Shown: in pieces, positions 17,713-25,623 of the stretch | How the letters are laid out: every line of letters begins with the position of its first letter | How positions within the stretch are numbered: position 1 is the first letter of the stretch | The notes under the pieces: generated by a model | Told to the model about the DNA's origin: nothing | What the model saw: only the letters and a program-made list of their open reading frames with translations | Databases searched by the model: none | Source of the DNA: Candidatus Moranbacteria bacterium RIFCSPHIGHO2_02_FULL_40_12b | Lineage (GTDB): Bacteria > Patescibacteriota > Minisyncoccia > Moranbacterales > 2-12-FULL-40-10 | DNA length: 32,419 bases | Direction of reading: 5' to 3' | Assembly (NCBI GenBank): GCA_001784725.1 | Contig: MFRX01000001.1 | Span: 16,701 to 49,119 of the forward strand | Translations under genes and position numbers: made by a program

Positions 17713-17779
17713 AATGTATAGTTAACACCGTAAGGTAACACTTGGTATAGTTATGGGTAACACCTGTTAGCTATACATT
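17713..17779. repeat. Inverted repeat AATGTATAGTTAAC / GTTAGCTATACATT enclosing GGTAACAC motifs
   Basis: 14-nt arms with one mismatch (17713-17726, 17766-17779); inside two GGTAACAC and one GTTAACACC. Confidence 0.7.
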
Positions 17780-19370
17780 AGTTTTCCACAGTAGTTACTC
17801 CAATAGAATTAACACCGACCAATAATTCTGCCGTCAACCAAAATAAAATTTGTCCTTGCTGAATGTCCCAAAAATAATGGTCAAAAAGCATGATGAAAAT
17901 AAATCCTATCACAACACTTTTTAATATTATTGTCAAGTAAAAATCCCTCTCCAATCTCCCTTTTGAAAAGGGAGAGAATTTGAATATTCTCCACAAAAAC
18001 CATAAAAATAAAATAAGTCCTATTAATCCCAACTCACTCCAGATTAGGAGAAAAACATTATGCACCGGCTGGAATTGCCAGGATTCAAGAATTATCACAC
18101 TGTATTTTTGCATTTCTAGAACAAACTGGCCATTTCCGATCCCGAAAATAGGATTATCGGATATAATTTTATCGGATAAATTTAAGTATATTATTCGCTC
18201 ATTAAGAGATTTAAGTATTAAGGAGTTAATATTCGGCTTTATTGCAATAATTAGCAGTAAGGAAATTAGAGATAACAGTAGTAATCTTTTTATATGTTCC
18301 ACGTGGAACATATTTCGAAGTAAATTTTTATGAATTGTTCCACACGGAACAATCCTATTCCTGTAAATTTTAAGGAAAATATATAAAATGGCCATAATAA
18401 GACCTAAAATGGCGGATTTAGAGAAAGTAATCATTAAAGCGATAAATTGGATAAATAATGCTATTTTTAAAAATCCCTCTTTATTTCTCCCTTTTAAAAA
18501 GGGAGAAAGTTTAAAAATTGTTCCACATGGAACAATTCCATTTTCCTCCTTTGTAAAAGGGGGATTAAGGGGGATTTTTATTAACTTCCAATATACCCAA
18601 GTTATAATTATTGAAAACAATAAAAATCCGCCTAAAATATTGGGATGCGGAAATAATCCATAAGCGCGGATGAATTTTTCTCCGCCGAAGATGACTTTGG
18701 CCACTCCTGGTATATTTGGTGAAATTAAGCTTTCTTTAAGCCAAAATAATCCAACGGAGTGCTGAATTAAATACTGCCAAATTCCAATTATTGCCTGAAA
18801 TAAGCCAATAAAAATGATAATTTGGAATACGCGCTGTAGAAATGTTTCATGTGAAACATTTTCGGCTTCTGTCATTCCGGCCATCAAGCCGGAATCTAGA
18901 AAAACTTTAGATCCTGAATCGAATTCAGGATGACATTTCTTATAAATTTTTCCACATGGAACAATTCTGACAATAATATACAGAAATAATAAATTAAACT
19001 CCAAAATTTTAATCGCACGGAACAGGGCAATTACCTGATTGTCAGACCAAAGGATGGAAATAAAAATCCAAAGGTTAAAAATCAACAGAATTTTAAGTAA
19101 CGGATTATTTAAGCCAAAACATTGTTTAATACTTGACAAATACTCCGATTTATTTCGTAATATAAATGTTCCCCAAAAAACAACAGTTAAAATAAGAAAA
19201 ATATCGCTTAAATAAAGGTAAATTCCGGAATATTCGTTAAATTGGCCGTTTATTGGATAAAAAAACAGTACTTTTCGGACAAATAAAGTAAAGGTCAGGA
19301 GAAAACCATAAAAAAACCAGATATCCGGGCGGGTTTTGAAATTGTTCCAAAAATTTTTTAGTGCATTCAT
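17778..19370 (-). CDS. O-antigen ligase/polymerase-like polytopic membrane protein with many in-frame palindromic repeats
   Basis: Multiple TM helices, 'ITFSKSAILGLIMA' and 'NPIFGIGNGQFV...PVHNVFLLIWSELGLIGLILFLWFL' typical of Wzy_C/O-antigen ligase. Confidence 0.85.
   Translation of the reverse strand: MNALKNFWNNFKTRPDIWFFYGFLLTFTLFVRKVLFFYPINGQFNEYSGIYLYLSDIFLILTVVFWGTFILRNKSEYLSSIKQCFGLNNPLLKILLIFNLWIFISILWSDNQVIALFRAIKILEFNLLFLYIIVRIVPCGKIYKKCHPEFDSGSKVFLDSGLMAGMTEAENVSHETFLQRVFQIIIFIGLFQAIIGIWQYLIQHSVGLFWLKESLISPNIPGVAKVIFGGEKFIRAYGLFPHPNILGGFLLFSIIITWVYWKLIKIPLNPPFTKEENGIVPCGTIFKLSPFLKGRNKEGFLKIALFIQFIALMITFSKSAILGLIMAILYIFLKIYRNRIVPCGTIHKNLLRNMFHVEHIKRLLLLSLISLLLIIAIKPNINSLILKSLNERIIYLNLSDKIISDNPIFGIGNGQFVLEMQKYSVIILESWQFQPVHNVFLLIWSELGLIGLILFLWFLWRIFKFSPFSKGRLERDFYLTIILKSVVIGFIFIMLFDHYFWDIQQGQILFWLTAELLVGVNSIGVTTVEN
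17947..17978. repeat. Palindromic repeat (TCTCCCTTTTgAAAAGGGAGA family) in coding sequence
   Basis: Direct reading; same family at 18471-18506, 18541-18582 and 26748-26785. Confidence 0.7.
18292..18313. repeat. parS-like perfect palindrome ATATGTTCCACGTGGAACATAT
   Basis: 22-bp perfect palindrome; core TGTTCCACGTGGAACA (18295-18310) is 15/16 to the parS consensus TGTTNCACGTGAAACA. Confidence 0.75.
18336..18351. repeat. parS-like site TGTTCCACACGGAACA
   Basis: 13/16 to parS consensus, symmetric flanks AT/AT. Confidence 0.55.
18471..18506. repeat. Palindromic repeat TCTCCCTTTTAAAAAGGGAGA
   Basis: Direct reading. Confidence 0.7.
18519..18534. repeat. parS-like site TGTTCCACATGGAACA
   Basis: 14/16 to parS consensus; symmetric flanks ATT...AAT. 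Confidence 0.6.
18541..18582. repeat. Repeat CCTCCTTTGTAAAAGGGGGATTAAGGGGGATTTTTA
   Basis: Same sequence family as 18471-18506. Confidence 0.6.
18843..18858. repeat. parS-like site TGTTTCATGTGAAACA
   Basis: 15/16 to parS consensus; flanks AA...TT. Confidence 0.6.
18870..18935. repeat. Composite palindromic element TGTCATTCCGGCC...CCTGAATCGAATTCAGGATGACA
   Basis: Nested dyads ATTCCGG/CCGGAAT, ATCCTGAAT/AATTCAGGAT, outer TGTCAT/ATGACA; translated in frame as CHPEFDSGSKVFLDSGLMAGMT. Confidence 0.75.
18948..18963. repeat. parS-like site TTTTCCACATGGAACA
   Basis: 13/16 to parS consensus. Confidence 0.5.
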
Positions 19371-19572
19371 TAATTACATTATACATTTATTTTACGCTAT
19401 TATAAATATATCCTGAATGAATTTCTAACAGGGTTGACAATATATTCTATGGTATAGTAAGTTAGTTTATTAAGATATTAAGGTGTATAATAGTATAAAA
19501 TTAGTTTTTTAAAAACTGAATAAAAAAAATCAAAAAATCAAAAAATTCTAAAAAAGAAAGAGAGGAAAAAAA

Positions 19573-21267
19573 ATGAAAAATATTTATTTCATTGAAGCAA
19601 AATCTCCGGGAGCGCATATTTTCAGCAGGACTCGGATACCGCGACTTGGCGCTATTATGATGGCCACTATTCTAAGAGACAGGGGTTACAATACAAAAGT
19701 TTTTATTGAAGACATTGCAAAAATAGATTGGTCATTACTGGAAGATGCAGATATGATATGTATTTCTTCCATTACATCTACCGCGCCAAGAGCATACGAG
19801 ATTGCAAAGCGTTTCAGCGGAAAAAAAATTCCTGTTGTAATGGGAGGTCCGCACTCAACTTTTATGACTGAGGAAAGTTTGCAACATGCTAATTATGTGG
19901 TAAGAGGTGAAGGAGAAGAAACTATTATTGAACTGGTTAATCTTTTAAGCGGTAATGCAAATATTAATCAGCATGTTGGAATAATAAAAGGGTTGTCCTA
20001 CTGGCATAACGGGAGGATTTATCACAATCCTAACAGAGAACTTATTCCCGATCTTAATATCTATCCCATTCCAGATCTTAATCTGGTTTATCGATGGAAC
20101 AAAACAGTAATTCCAGTTGCAACTTCCAGAGGATGCCCATTTAACTGCAAATTCTGTTCAGTAATTCCGATGTTCGGAAGAAAAATTCGCACCAGAAGTA
20201 CTGGTTTAGTTATTGAGGAACTGAAACAGGTAGAGAAGTATAAACCAAGACATGTTTTTATCATCGATGACAATTTTGCTCCGAAAAAAGAAAGAGCGAG
20301 AGTGAAAGAATTACTGAAAGCGATGATAGAAAACAGCATAAAACTTGAATGGAGCGCTCAAGTCAGGGCTGATGCGGCGGAGGACGAAGAACTGCTGGTG
20401 TTGATGAAGAAAGCCGGATGCTTTGCGGTGTATATAGGATTTGAATCAATAAATCCAGAAACACTTCGGCTTTATAACAAAGGTCAGAGTTTAGACGATA
20501 TTAGAAATGCTATCCATGTCTTCAAAAAGTATTCAATAAATATTCACGGGATGTTCGTGTTGGGTTCGGACACGGATGATATCCAAACGATAAAAAATAC
20601 TGCCCGGCTTGCAAAAGAATTAGAGATTGACTCTGTTCAATTTATGATGTTAACGCCGCTTCCCGGAACACCTCTTTTTGGAGAACTAAAAGACCAGGGA
20701 CGACTACTTCATACCGATTGGAGCAAATATGACGCTCACCATGCGGTATTTGATCCATGTAATATGTCGGCACTTGAGCTTCATATCTATACACTAAAAG
20801 CTATGAAAAAATTCTATTCCTGGTGGGAAATATTAAGGAAACTCGTGAAGATAAAATGGTATCATGTTATGGTAAAATGGTACGGAAATAGATCTGTCTC
20901 CAAAGCCCTGAGAAAGAAAAAAAAATATCTAAGCTTGCTTTCTGATATTATAGATGGTTCAGTTAAGAAATTTCCGCGGGAGAAAGTGAAAGGGATTGCC
21001 GTAGTTACTGAAGGCCATGAGGCAGACAATTATGGAAGAAATTTTTTCAAGATTTTTCTGGAAGATCTTGGGATAGAAGATCCACAAATTGAAATGGTGC
21101 AAGAAGGAAGTTTACCTATTAGGGGATTTTCATTGAACCAACTTTGCCGAAAAATCGGCAACAGTTTGGGTGCAAAAGACAAAAAAATAAGGAGGGCATT
21201 CGAAATTGCCAGGGGCGTTCTAAATGGTGTGGATTTAGAGTGCACTAAGGCGAAGTTTATTATGTAG
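19573..21267 (+). CDS. Cobalamin-binding radical SAM protein
   Basis: B12-binding-like N-terminus ('VVMGGPHSTFMTEESLQHANYVVRGEGEETI') and 'TSRGCPFNCKFCSV' CxxxCxxC motif. Confidence 0.9.
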   Translation: MKNIYFIEAKSPGAHIFSRTRIPRLGAIMMATILRDRGYNTKVFIEDIAKIDWSLLEDADMICISSITSTAPRAYEIAKRFSGKKIPVVMGGPHSTFMTEESLQHANYVVRGEGEETIIELVNLLSGNANINQHVGIIKGLSYWHNGRIYHNPNRELIPDLNIYPIPDLNLVYRWNKTVIPVATSRGCPFNCKFCSVIPMFGRKIRTRSTGLVIEELKQVEKYKPRHVFIIDDNFAPKKERARVKELLKAMIENSIKLEWSAQVRADAAEDEELLVLMKKAGCFAVYIGFESINPETLRLYNKGQSLDDIRNAIHVFKKYSINIHGMFVLGSDTDDIQTIKNTARLAKELEIDSVQFMMLTPLPGTPLFGELKDQGRLLHTDWSKYDAHHAVFDPCNMSALELHIYTLKAMKKFYSWWEILRKLVKIKWYHVMVKWYGNRSVSKALRKKKKYLSLLSDIIDGSVKKFPREKVKGIAVVTEGHEADNYGRNFFKIFLEDLGIEDPQIEMVQEGSLPIRGFSLNQLCRKIGNSLGAKDKKIRRAFEIARGVLNGVDLECTKAKFIM

Positions 21268-21400
21268 AATTGGGGCGAAGTCGCTTAAGTATGCGACCCG
21301 CCCTTCTTTTTTATCCTATTAGAAATTCTAATAGCACTTTATTTCTAAAGGGATTTATTGACTAACTTTTTTGAATTGATATGATTACTTATAGTTTCGC

Positions 21401-21443
21401 GCGGGCCTATATTCTAGTGGTAAAACACTTCATGGCACCCGCC
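21401..21443 (+). pseudogene. Truncated tRNA remnant
   Basis: GCGGGCCTATATTCTAGTGGTAAAAC 5' half/D-arm, no anticodon arm or T-arm before CCCGCC; promoter-like TTGACT...TATGAT upstream. Confidence 0.5.
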
Positions 21444-21454
21444 TGCTGTGAAAT

Positions 21455-21527
21455 GGGGATATAGCTCAGTTGGTAGAGCGCTTCCATGGCATGGAAGAGG
21501 TCAGGAGTTCGAGTCTCCTTATCTCCA
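21455..21527 (+). tRNA. tRNA-Ala (GGC)
   Basis: GGGGATA/TATCTCC acceptor, anticodon arm CTTCC-ATGGCAT-GGAAG. Confidence 0.93.
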
Positions 21528-21581
21528 CAGCATTTCGGGCAGGTGGAGAAAGTTAAGGGCGTGATTCTCTTTAGATCCACT

Positions 21582-21652
21582 GGGCTTATAGTTAAACGGT
21601 ATAACAGGGCATTCGCATTGCTCAATTCCGGGTTCAATTCCCGGTAAGTCCA
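21582..21652 (+). tRNA. tRNA-Ala (CGC)
   Basis: GGGCTTA/TAAGTCC acceptor with G3:U70, anticodon arm GGGCA-TTCGCAT-TGCTC. Confidence 0.85.
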
Positions 21653-21761
21653 CAATAAAAAATTTAGCGTGATAATTTTTAAAAGCAGCTGGTTTGAGTA
21701 ATTAAAAAATTTTGAATTTAAAATGAAAGAGGCCTCTGATAATTGATCAGGGCCCCGTAGT

Positions 21762-22358
21762 TTAGATTAATGTTAAGAAACTCTCATTTTTTGCCAAGTG
21801 CGGCACCTGGCTGATGTGCGTCATCATTGGAACCAGCCGCAGATTTGCAGATTTTTTGTGAGTCAATTCCTCTCCCAATTCTATGAAAACATCCATTTTT
21901 TCCCGTTTCACTATGCGGGCAATTCCTCTTCTTGCCAATGCGTAGATATATTCATATCCCCGATCAACTGCGTACTGGTAAATAAGAGCATACAACATGC
22001 ATTTGACCGCGGGATCTTTGGAAATTATCCGAGAAATTTCAAGAGAATGCGGTTGTATTTTTCCAATCGCTTTAGCTGCAGGAAGCTCTATTTTATCATC
22101 AGTTATCAATCGACATCCGGTTATTATTTTTCTTCTTTCGCAGTTTTCTCCCGAGATACAAACAATATAATCCGCGTACTGATCAATTAAATCCCTTTCT
22201 ATTTTTTCTTCATTCTCCGGTTCCCATCTGCGGTTATGTTTAATAACAAATTCGTAATATCGCAGACGTTGGAACTCTTTGCGGAGTGGTTCGTCATGAG
22301 TCGTAGGTTCTAAAAGAAGAAATATCCTTCCCGTAATGTCTTCCATCAGTTTTTGCAT
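21762..22358 (-). CDS. LuxI/FeeM-like GNAT acyltransferase (autoinducer-synthase-like)
   Basis: 'ERDLIDQYADYIVCI...IITGCRLITDDKIELPAAKAIG...PHSLEISRIISKD' follows the AHL-synthase/N-acyl amino acid synthase motif order; SD AGGAGGT. Confidence 0.7.
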   Translation of the reverse strand: MQKLMEDITGRIFLLLEPTTHDEPLRKEFQRLRYYEFVIKHNRRWEPENEEKIERDLIDQYADYIVCISGENCERRKIITGCRLITDDKIELPAAKAIGKIQPHSLEISRIISKDPAVKCMLYALIYQYAVDRGYEYIYALARRGIARIVKREKMDVFIELGEELTHKKSANLRLVPMMTHISQVPHLAKNESFLTLI

Positions 22359-22585
22359 CTTTTACCTCCTTTGCATTTTGAGGGGGATACCCCCTTTTTT
22401 AGCGCAACGCAAAGGGAGGTAAATCCCCTTTATTTGGTTAAATTTTAGTTAAATTATTGTTTTTTTAAAGATCTTTCTTGGACATTAAATTGTATTCCTA
22501 AAATGCTAATCTTGTCAAGAGGCATTAGGATTGATATTGTATAAACGATTACTATTTGTCGCTTAACTTATCCCGTAAATTTTTT

Positions 22586-22620
22586 GCCCCCGTAGTTCAG
22601 TGATATAATTAGAAACTACC
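22586..22620 (+). pseudogene. tRNA 5'-half remnant
   Basis: GCCCCCGTAGTTCAGTGATATAATTAGAAACTACC with no 3' half nearby. Confidence 0.5.
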
Positions 22621-22673
22621 TTTTTCTTGTTAGGTGTGCTTGATGTTTCTAATAGGTTTGATATAATAAAAAT

Positions 22674-23300
22674 ATGCGGAAACACTCATGGCAAAAATTG
22701 AAAAGAATTAAGGAATTAAGAAAAACTGGCTACAGTATTAATGAGCTTGTAAAGGAACTTTCTGTTCCTAAAACTACAATTTGGTATCATATTCAGGGAG
22801 TTAAAGTATCGCCAAAATATATTTCTATATTAAATGCTAAAAGAGGTGGAAGCAAAAAAATAAAAGAAAAGAATTTACAAATAGCAAGGGAAAAAGCAAA
22901 AAAATTACTCCAAAATTCAAATAAAGATTTAGCTATAATCCTAGCAATGCTTTACTGGGGTGAGGGTAGTAAAAAAGTTTGTGAGTTTATTAACTCTGAT
23001 GGAAAAATGATACAAGTTTATCTAAAAATTTTAAGAAGTTATCTTAATATATCTAATGATTTCATTAAAATTACTATCAGATATTTTTCTGGTATGAAAA
23101 AAAATAAATGTCTAAATTACTGGTCTAAAATCACGGGTATCTCTAAGAACAAGTTTATAGTTCGTTTTAATGATGGGGGAACACGAGGTAAAACTAAATA
23201 TGGCATGTGTAGAATAACTGTTAGACGCGGTCACAATACTTTGAAACTGATTTACTCTTTAATAGATAAAATTTATAGTCAGATATTAGAAATTCATTAA
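22674..23300 (+). CDS. HTH protein with LAGLIDADG-like region (possible homing endonuclease-like)
   Basis: N-term HTH 'YSINELVKELSVPKTTIWYHI'; 'LAIILAMLYWGEGSKK...FINSDGKMIQVYLKIL' resembles LAGLIDADG-type fold. Confidence 0.6.
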   Translation: MRKHSWQKLKRIKELRKTGYSINELVKELSVPKTTIWYHIQGVKVSPKYISILNAKRGGSKKIKEKNLQIAREKAKKLLQNSNKDLAIILAMLYWGEGSKKVCEFINSDGKMIQVYLKILRSYLNISNDFIKITIRYFSGMKKNKCLNYWSKITGISKNKFIVRFNDGGTRGKTKYGMCRITVRRGHNTLKLIYSLIDKIYSQILEIH

Positions 23301-23307
23301 TTTTTTT

Positions 23308-23381
23308 GTCCTCGTAGCTCAGTGGATTAGAGCGCCACCGTCCTAAGGTGGGCGTCGCAGGTTCGATTCCTGCCGAGGACA
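23308..23381 (+). tRNA. tRNA-Arg (CCT)
   Basis: GTCCTCG/CGAGGAC acceptor, anticodon arm CCACC-GTCCTAA-GGTGG. Confidence 0.93.
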
Positions 23382-23450
23382 CCTTATAAATTCAAAAATT
23401 AAAATGCAAAATTATTGAATCGTTTCGCGATGACTTTTATAGTAATTTTT

Positions 23451-24950
23451 ATGATTAAAAAAATTCCCAAGCAGGTTAAAGAGGTCTTGGAAAAGTTTGA
23501 AGAAAACAATTTTGAGGCCTATATCGTGGGCGGATGCGTGCGAGATTTGATAATGGATAATCCGCCAGCTGGCGGACCAAAGGACTGGGATGTGGCAACC
23601 AACGCCAAGCCGGAAGAAATAATAAAAATTTTCCCGGACAGTTTTTATGAAAATGAATTTGGGACAGTGGGAGTTAAAGTAGAAAGATTTATTGAGAATG
23701 GATTTTTGAATCCGGAATGCGAGCATGATGTTGTTGAGGTGACAACTTATAGGATTGAAAGTAAATATTCCGATAAACGCCGGCCGGACAAAGTCGAGTT
23801 CGCGAAAACCTTGGAAGAAGATTTATCAAGGAGGGATTTTACGATGAACGCGATTGCCTTAAAACTGATAACAAACAACAAACAACAAACAACTTACGAG
23901 ATTGTGGATTTGTTCAGCGGACAGGAAGACATTAAAAATAAAATTATCCGGACTGTCGGCGATCCGCATGAAAGATTTGATGAAGACGCGCTGCGGATGA
24001 TGCGGGCGGTGAGGTTCCACGCGGAACTCGGATTTGATGTTGAGAAAAAAACTTTTGAAGCAGTGAAAAAATACCACGCGCATATGAAGCATATAGCTAT
24101 GGAAAGAATAAAGGATGAATTAACCCGAATAATCTTATCAGACAATCCCGCTGAAGGCATAAATATGCTTCATGAAGCTAAACTGCTTGATTATGTCATT
24201 CCCGAATTAGAAAAAGGAGTAGGCGTGAAACAAAACCGCCATCACATCTATACGATTTACAAGCACAGTATTTTATCTTTGAAGCATTGTCCTTCGGAAA
24301 AGTTGGAAGTGCGACTGGCTTCCCTTCTCCATGACATTGCCAAGCCGCAAACGAAAAGAGGCGAAGGTGAATACGCGACTTTTTACAATCACGACCATGT
24401 CGGAGCGCGGGTGGCGGAAAAAATGTTAACTCGTCTGCGGTTTTCAGGTAACGTAATACAGAAAGTAAAATTATTAGTGGACAGTCATATGTTTTATTAC
24501 AATCCAGATGAAGTGGGGGAAAGTTCAGTGCGCCGATTAATTCAAAAAGTCGGTTTGGAAAACATAAAAGACCTTATTGATGTCCGTATCGCCGACCGGC
24601 TGGGGTCGGGCGTTCCTAAAGCCAAGCCGTATAAACTTCGCCATTTGGAATATATGATTGATAAAGTTTCGCAGGATGCGGTTTCAGTGAAAATGCTCAA
24701 AATCAACGGCAATGATTTAATGAAAGAGTTAAATATAAATTCCGGCCCAAAAATCGGCGCGATTTTAGATGTGCTTTTGGCGGAAGTGATTGAAAATTCC
24801 TCTAAAAATGAAAAAACCCTGCTTCTTTCCCGCGCCAAGGAGCTTATAAATTTGGATTTGTCTAAACTCCGCGAAATGGCGAAAGAAAAAATCGAAGAAA
24901 AGAAAGAAGAGGATGATAAGGAAATCAAAAGCAAACATTGGGTAAAATAA
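23451..24950 (+). CDS. cca: CCA tRNA nucleotidyltransferase/poly(A) polymerase family with HD domain
   Basis: 'YIVGGCVRDLIM...KDWDVATNAKPEEI', 'RRDFTMNAIAL', HD region 'RLASLLHDIAKP'; start trimmed from 23415 to the ATG at 23451. Confidence 0.93.
   Translation: MIKKIPKQVKEVLEKFEENNFEAYIVGGCVRDLIMDNPPAGGPKDWDVATNAKPEEIIKIFPDSFYENEFGTVGVKVERFIENGFLNPECEHDVVEVTTYRIESKYSDKRRPDKVEFAKTLEEDLSRRDFTMNAIALKLITNNKQQTTYEIVDLFSGQEDIKNKIIRTVGDPHERFDEDALRMMRAVRFHAELGFDVEKKTFEAVKKYHAHMKHIAMERIKDELTRIILSDNPAEGINMLHEAKLLDYVIPELEKGVGVKQNRHHIYTIYKHSILSLKHCPSEKLEVRLASLLHDIAKPQTKRGEGEYATFYNHDHVGARVAEKMLTRLRFSGNVIQKVKLLVDSHMFYYNPDEVGESSVRRLIQKVGLENIKDLIDVRIADRLGSGVPKAKPYKLRHLEYMIDKVSQDAVSVKMLKINGNDLMKELNINSGPKIGAILDVLLAEVIENSSKNEKTLLLSRAKELINLDLSKLREMAKEKIEEKKEEDDKEIKSKHWVK
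23571..23586. repeat. Perfect 16-bp palindrome TCCGCCAGCTGGCGGA in coding sequence
   Basis: Encodes PPAGG inserted in the cca N-terminal motif. Confidence 0.7.
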
Positions 24951-24993
24951 CGCTGTATGTCATCCCGAGCACAGTCGAGGGATCTAATAAAAA

Positions 24994-25040
24994 ACAGAAA
25001 AAGGCGGAACCGCGATGGGCTCCGCCTTAGGTCTTTTTGA
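24994..25040 (+). terminator. Terminator-like hairpin
   Basis: AAGGCGGAaccgcgatgggcTCCGCCTT followed by T-rich tract. Confidence 0.6.
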
Positions 25041-25065
25041 GTCAGGTTTTTCCTGCCTCGCGTGT

Positions 25066-25590
25066 TTATGGATCGACTTTAAACTTTCGAGCAAGTCTCG
25101 TATCTATCCACTCAAGCAACTCTAGATAGGATAATTTCATGGCATAATTTTTTTCTGCAACCGCTAGTTCATCTGAAGGTTTCGCCTCATTATATTGGCG
25201 CTTTGGCAAGGCAACTTCTTTAGCTTTCAGAAAATCCGGTTTCAAATCTTGTTCAATGTAAGTTAATAAAAAGATAATTTCTCGATCATAAACACGGGCA
25301 CGGTATTTGTCTTCAAATCTTTGAAGAAATTCTTCCCAAACAAGACTCTTACTTCCGGAAGAAGTGCTTATCATTCTTTTATAATACGCTGCCGCTTTTC
25401 TTGTCGCATAATCGTTTTCACCATCAGCTCTTATGCCTATGTGTCTAAAACCATAAATCATGCTCCAAATAGCATCATTCAGTTTACGGAAATATTCCCA
25501 AAATAATTTTTTTCGAGTCCATCTTAATTCCTTCGACAAGCGCTTTATTTCATCGCTTGCTTTATCATTCTTAGTTTTGTATATAGCCAT
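25066..25590 (-). CDS. Hypothetical protein (174 aa), divergent from a TrmB-like regulator
   Basis: ORF with SD AGGAGG; charged helical protein. Confidence 0.6.
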   Translation of the reverse strand: MAIYKTKNDKASDEIKRLSKELRWTRKKLFWEYFRKLNDAIWSMIYGFRHIGIRADGENDYATRKAAAYYKRMISTSSGSKSLVWEEFLQRFEDKYRARVYDREIIFLLTYIEQDLKPDFLKAKEVALPKRQYNEAKPSDELAVAEKNYAMKLSYLELLEWIDTRLARKFKVDP

Positions 25591-25623
25591 TTCTCCTCCT
25601 TTAATTTTTTGACGGGTTTGTAG

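Noticed and set aside
17713-17779. Integron attC site
   Set aside because: Core sites do not fit RYYYAAC/GTTRRRY and no integrase is present.
18292-18963. CRISPR array
   Set aside because: Repeats are short, irregularly spaced, divergent and within an ORF; no cas genes.
21407-21655. 82-aa minus-strand ORF with 'CGDKETRTPDLFHAMEALYQLSYIP'
   Set aside because: Antisense to tRNA-Ala genes; this peptide is a well-known spurious translation of tRNA sequence.
24961-24985. CATCCCGAGCACAGTCGAGGGATC element as novel
   Set aside because: Looks like one more generic palindromic intergenic repeat; not distinctive by itself.
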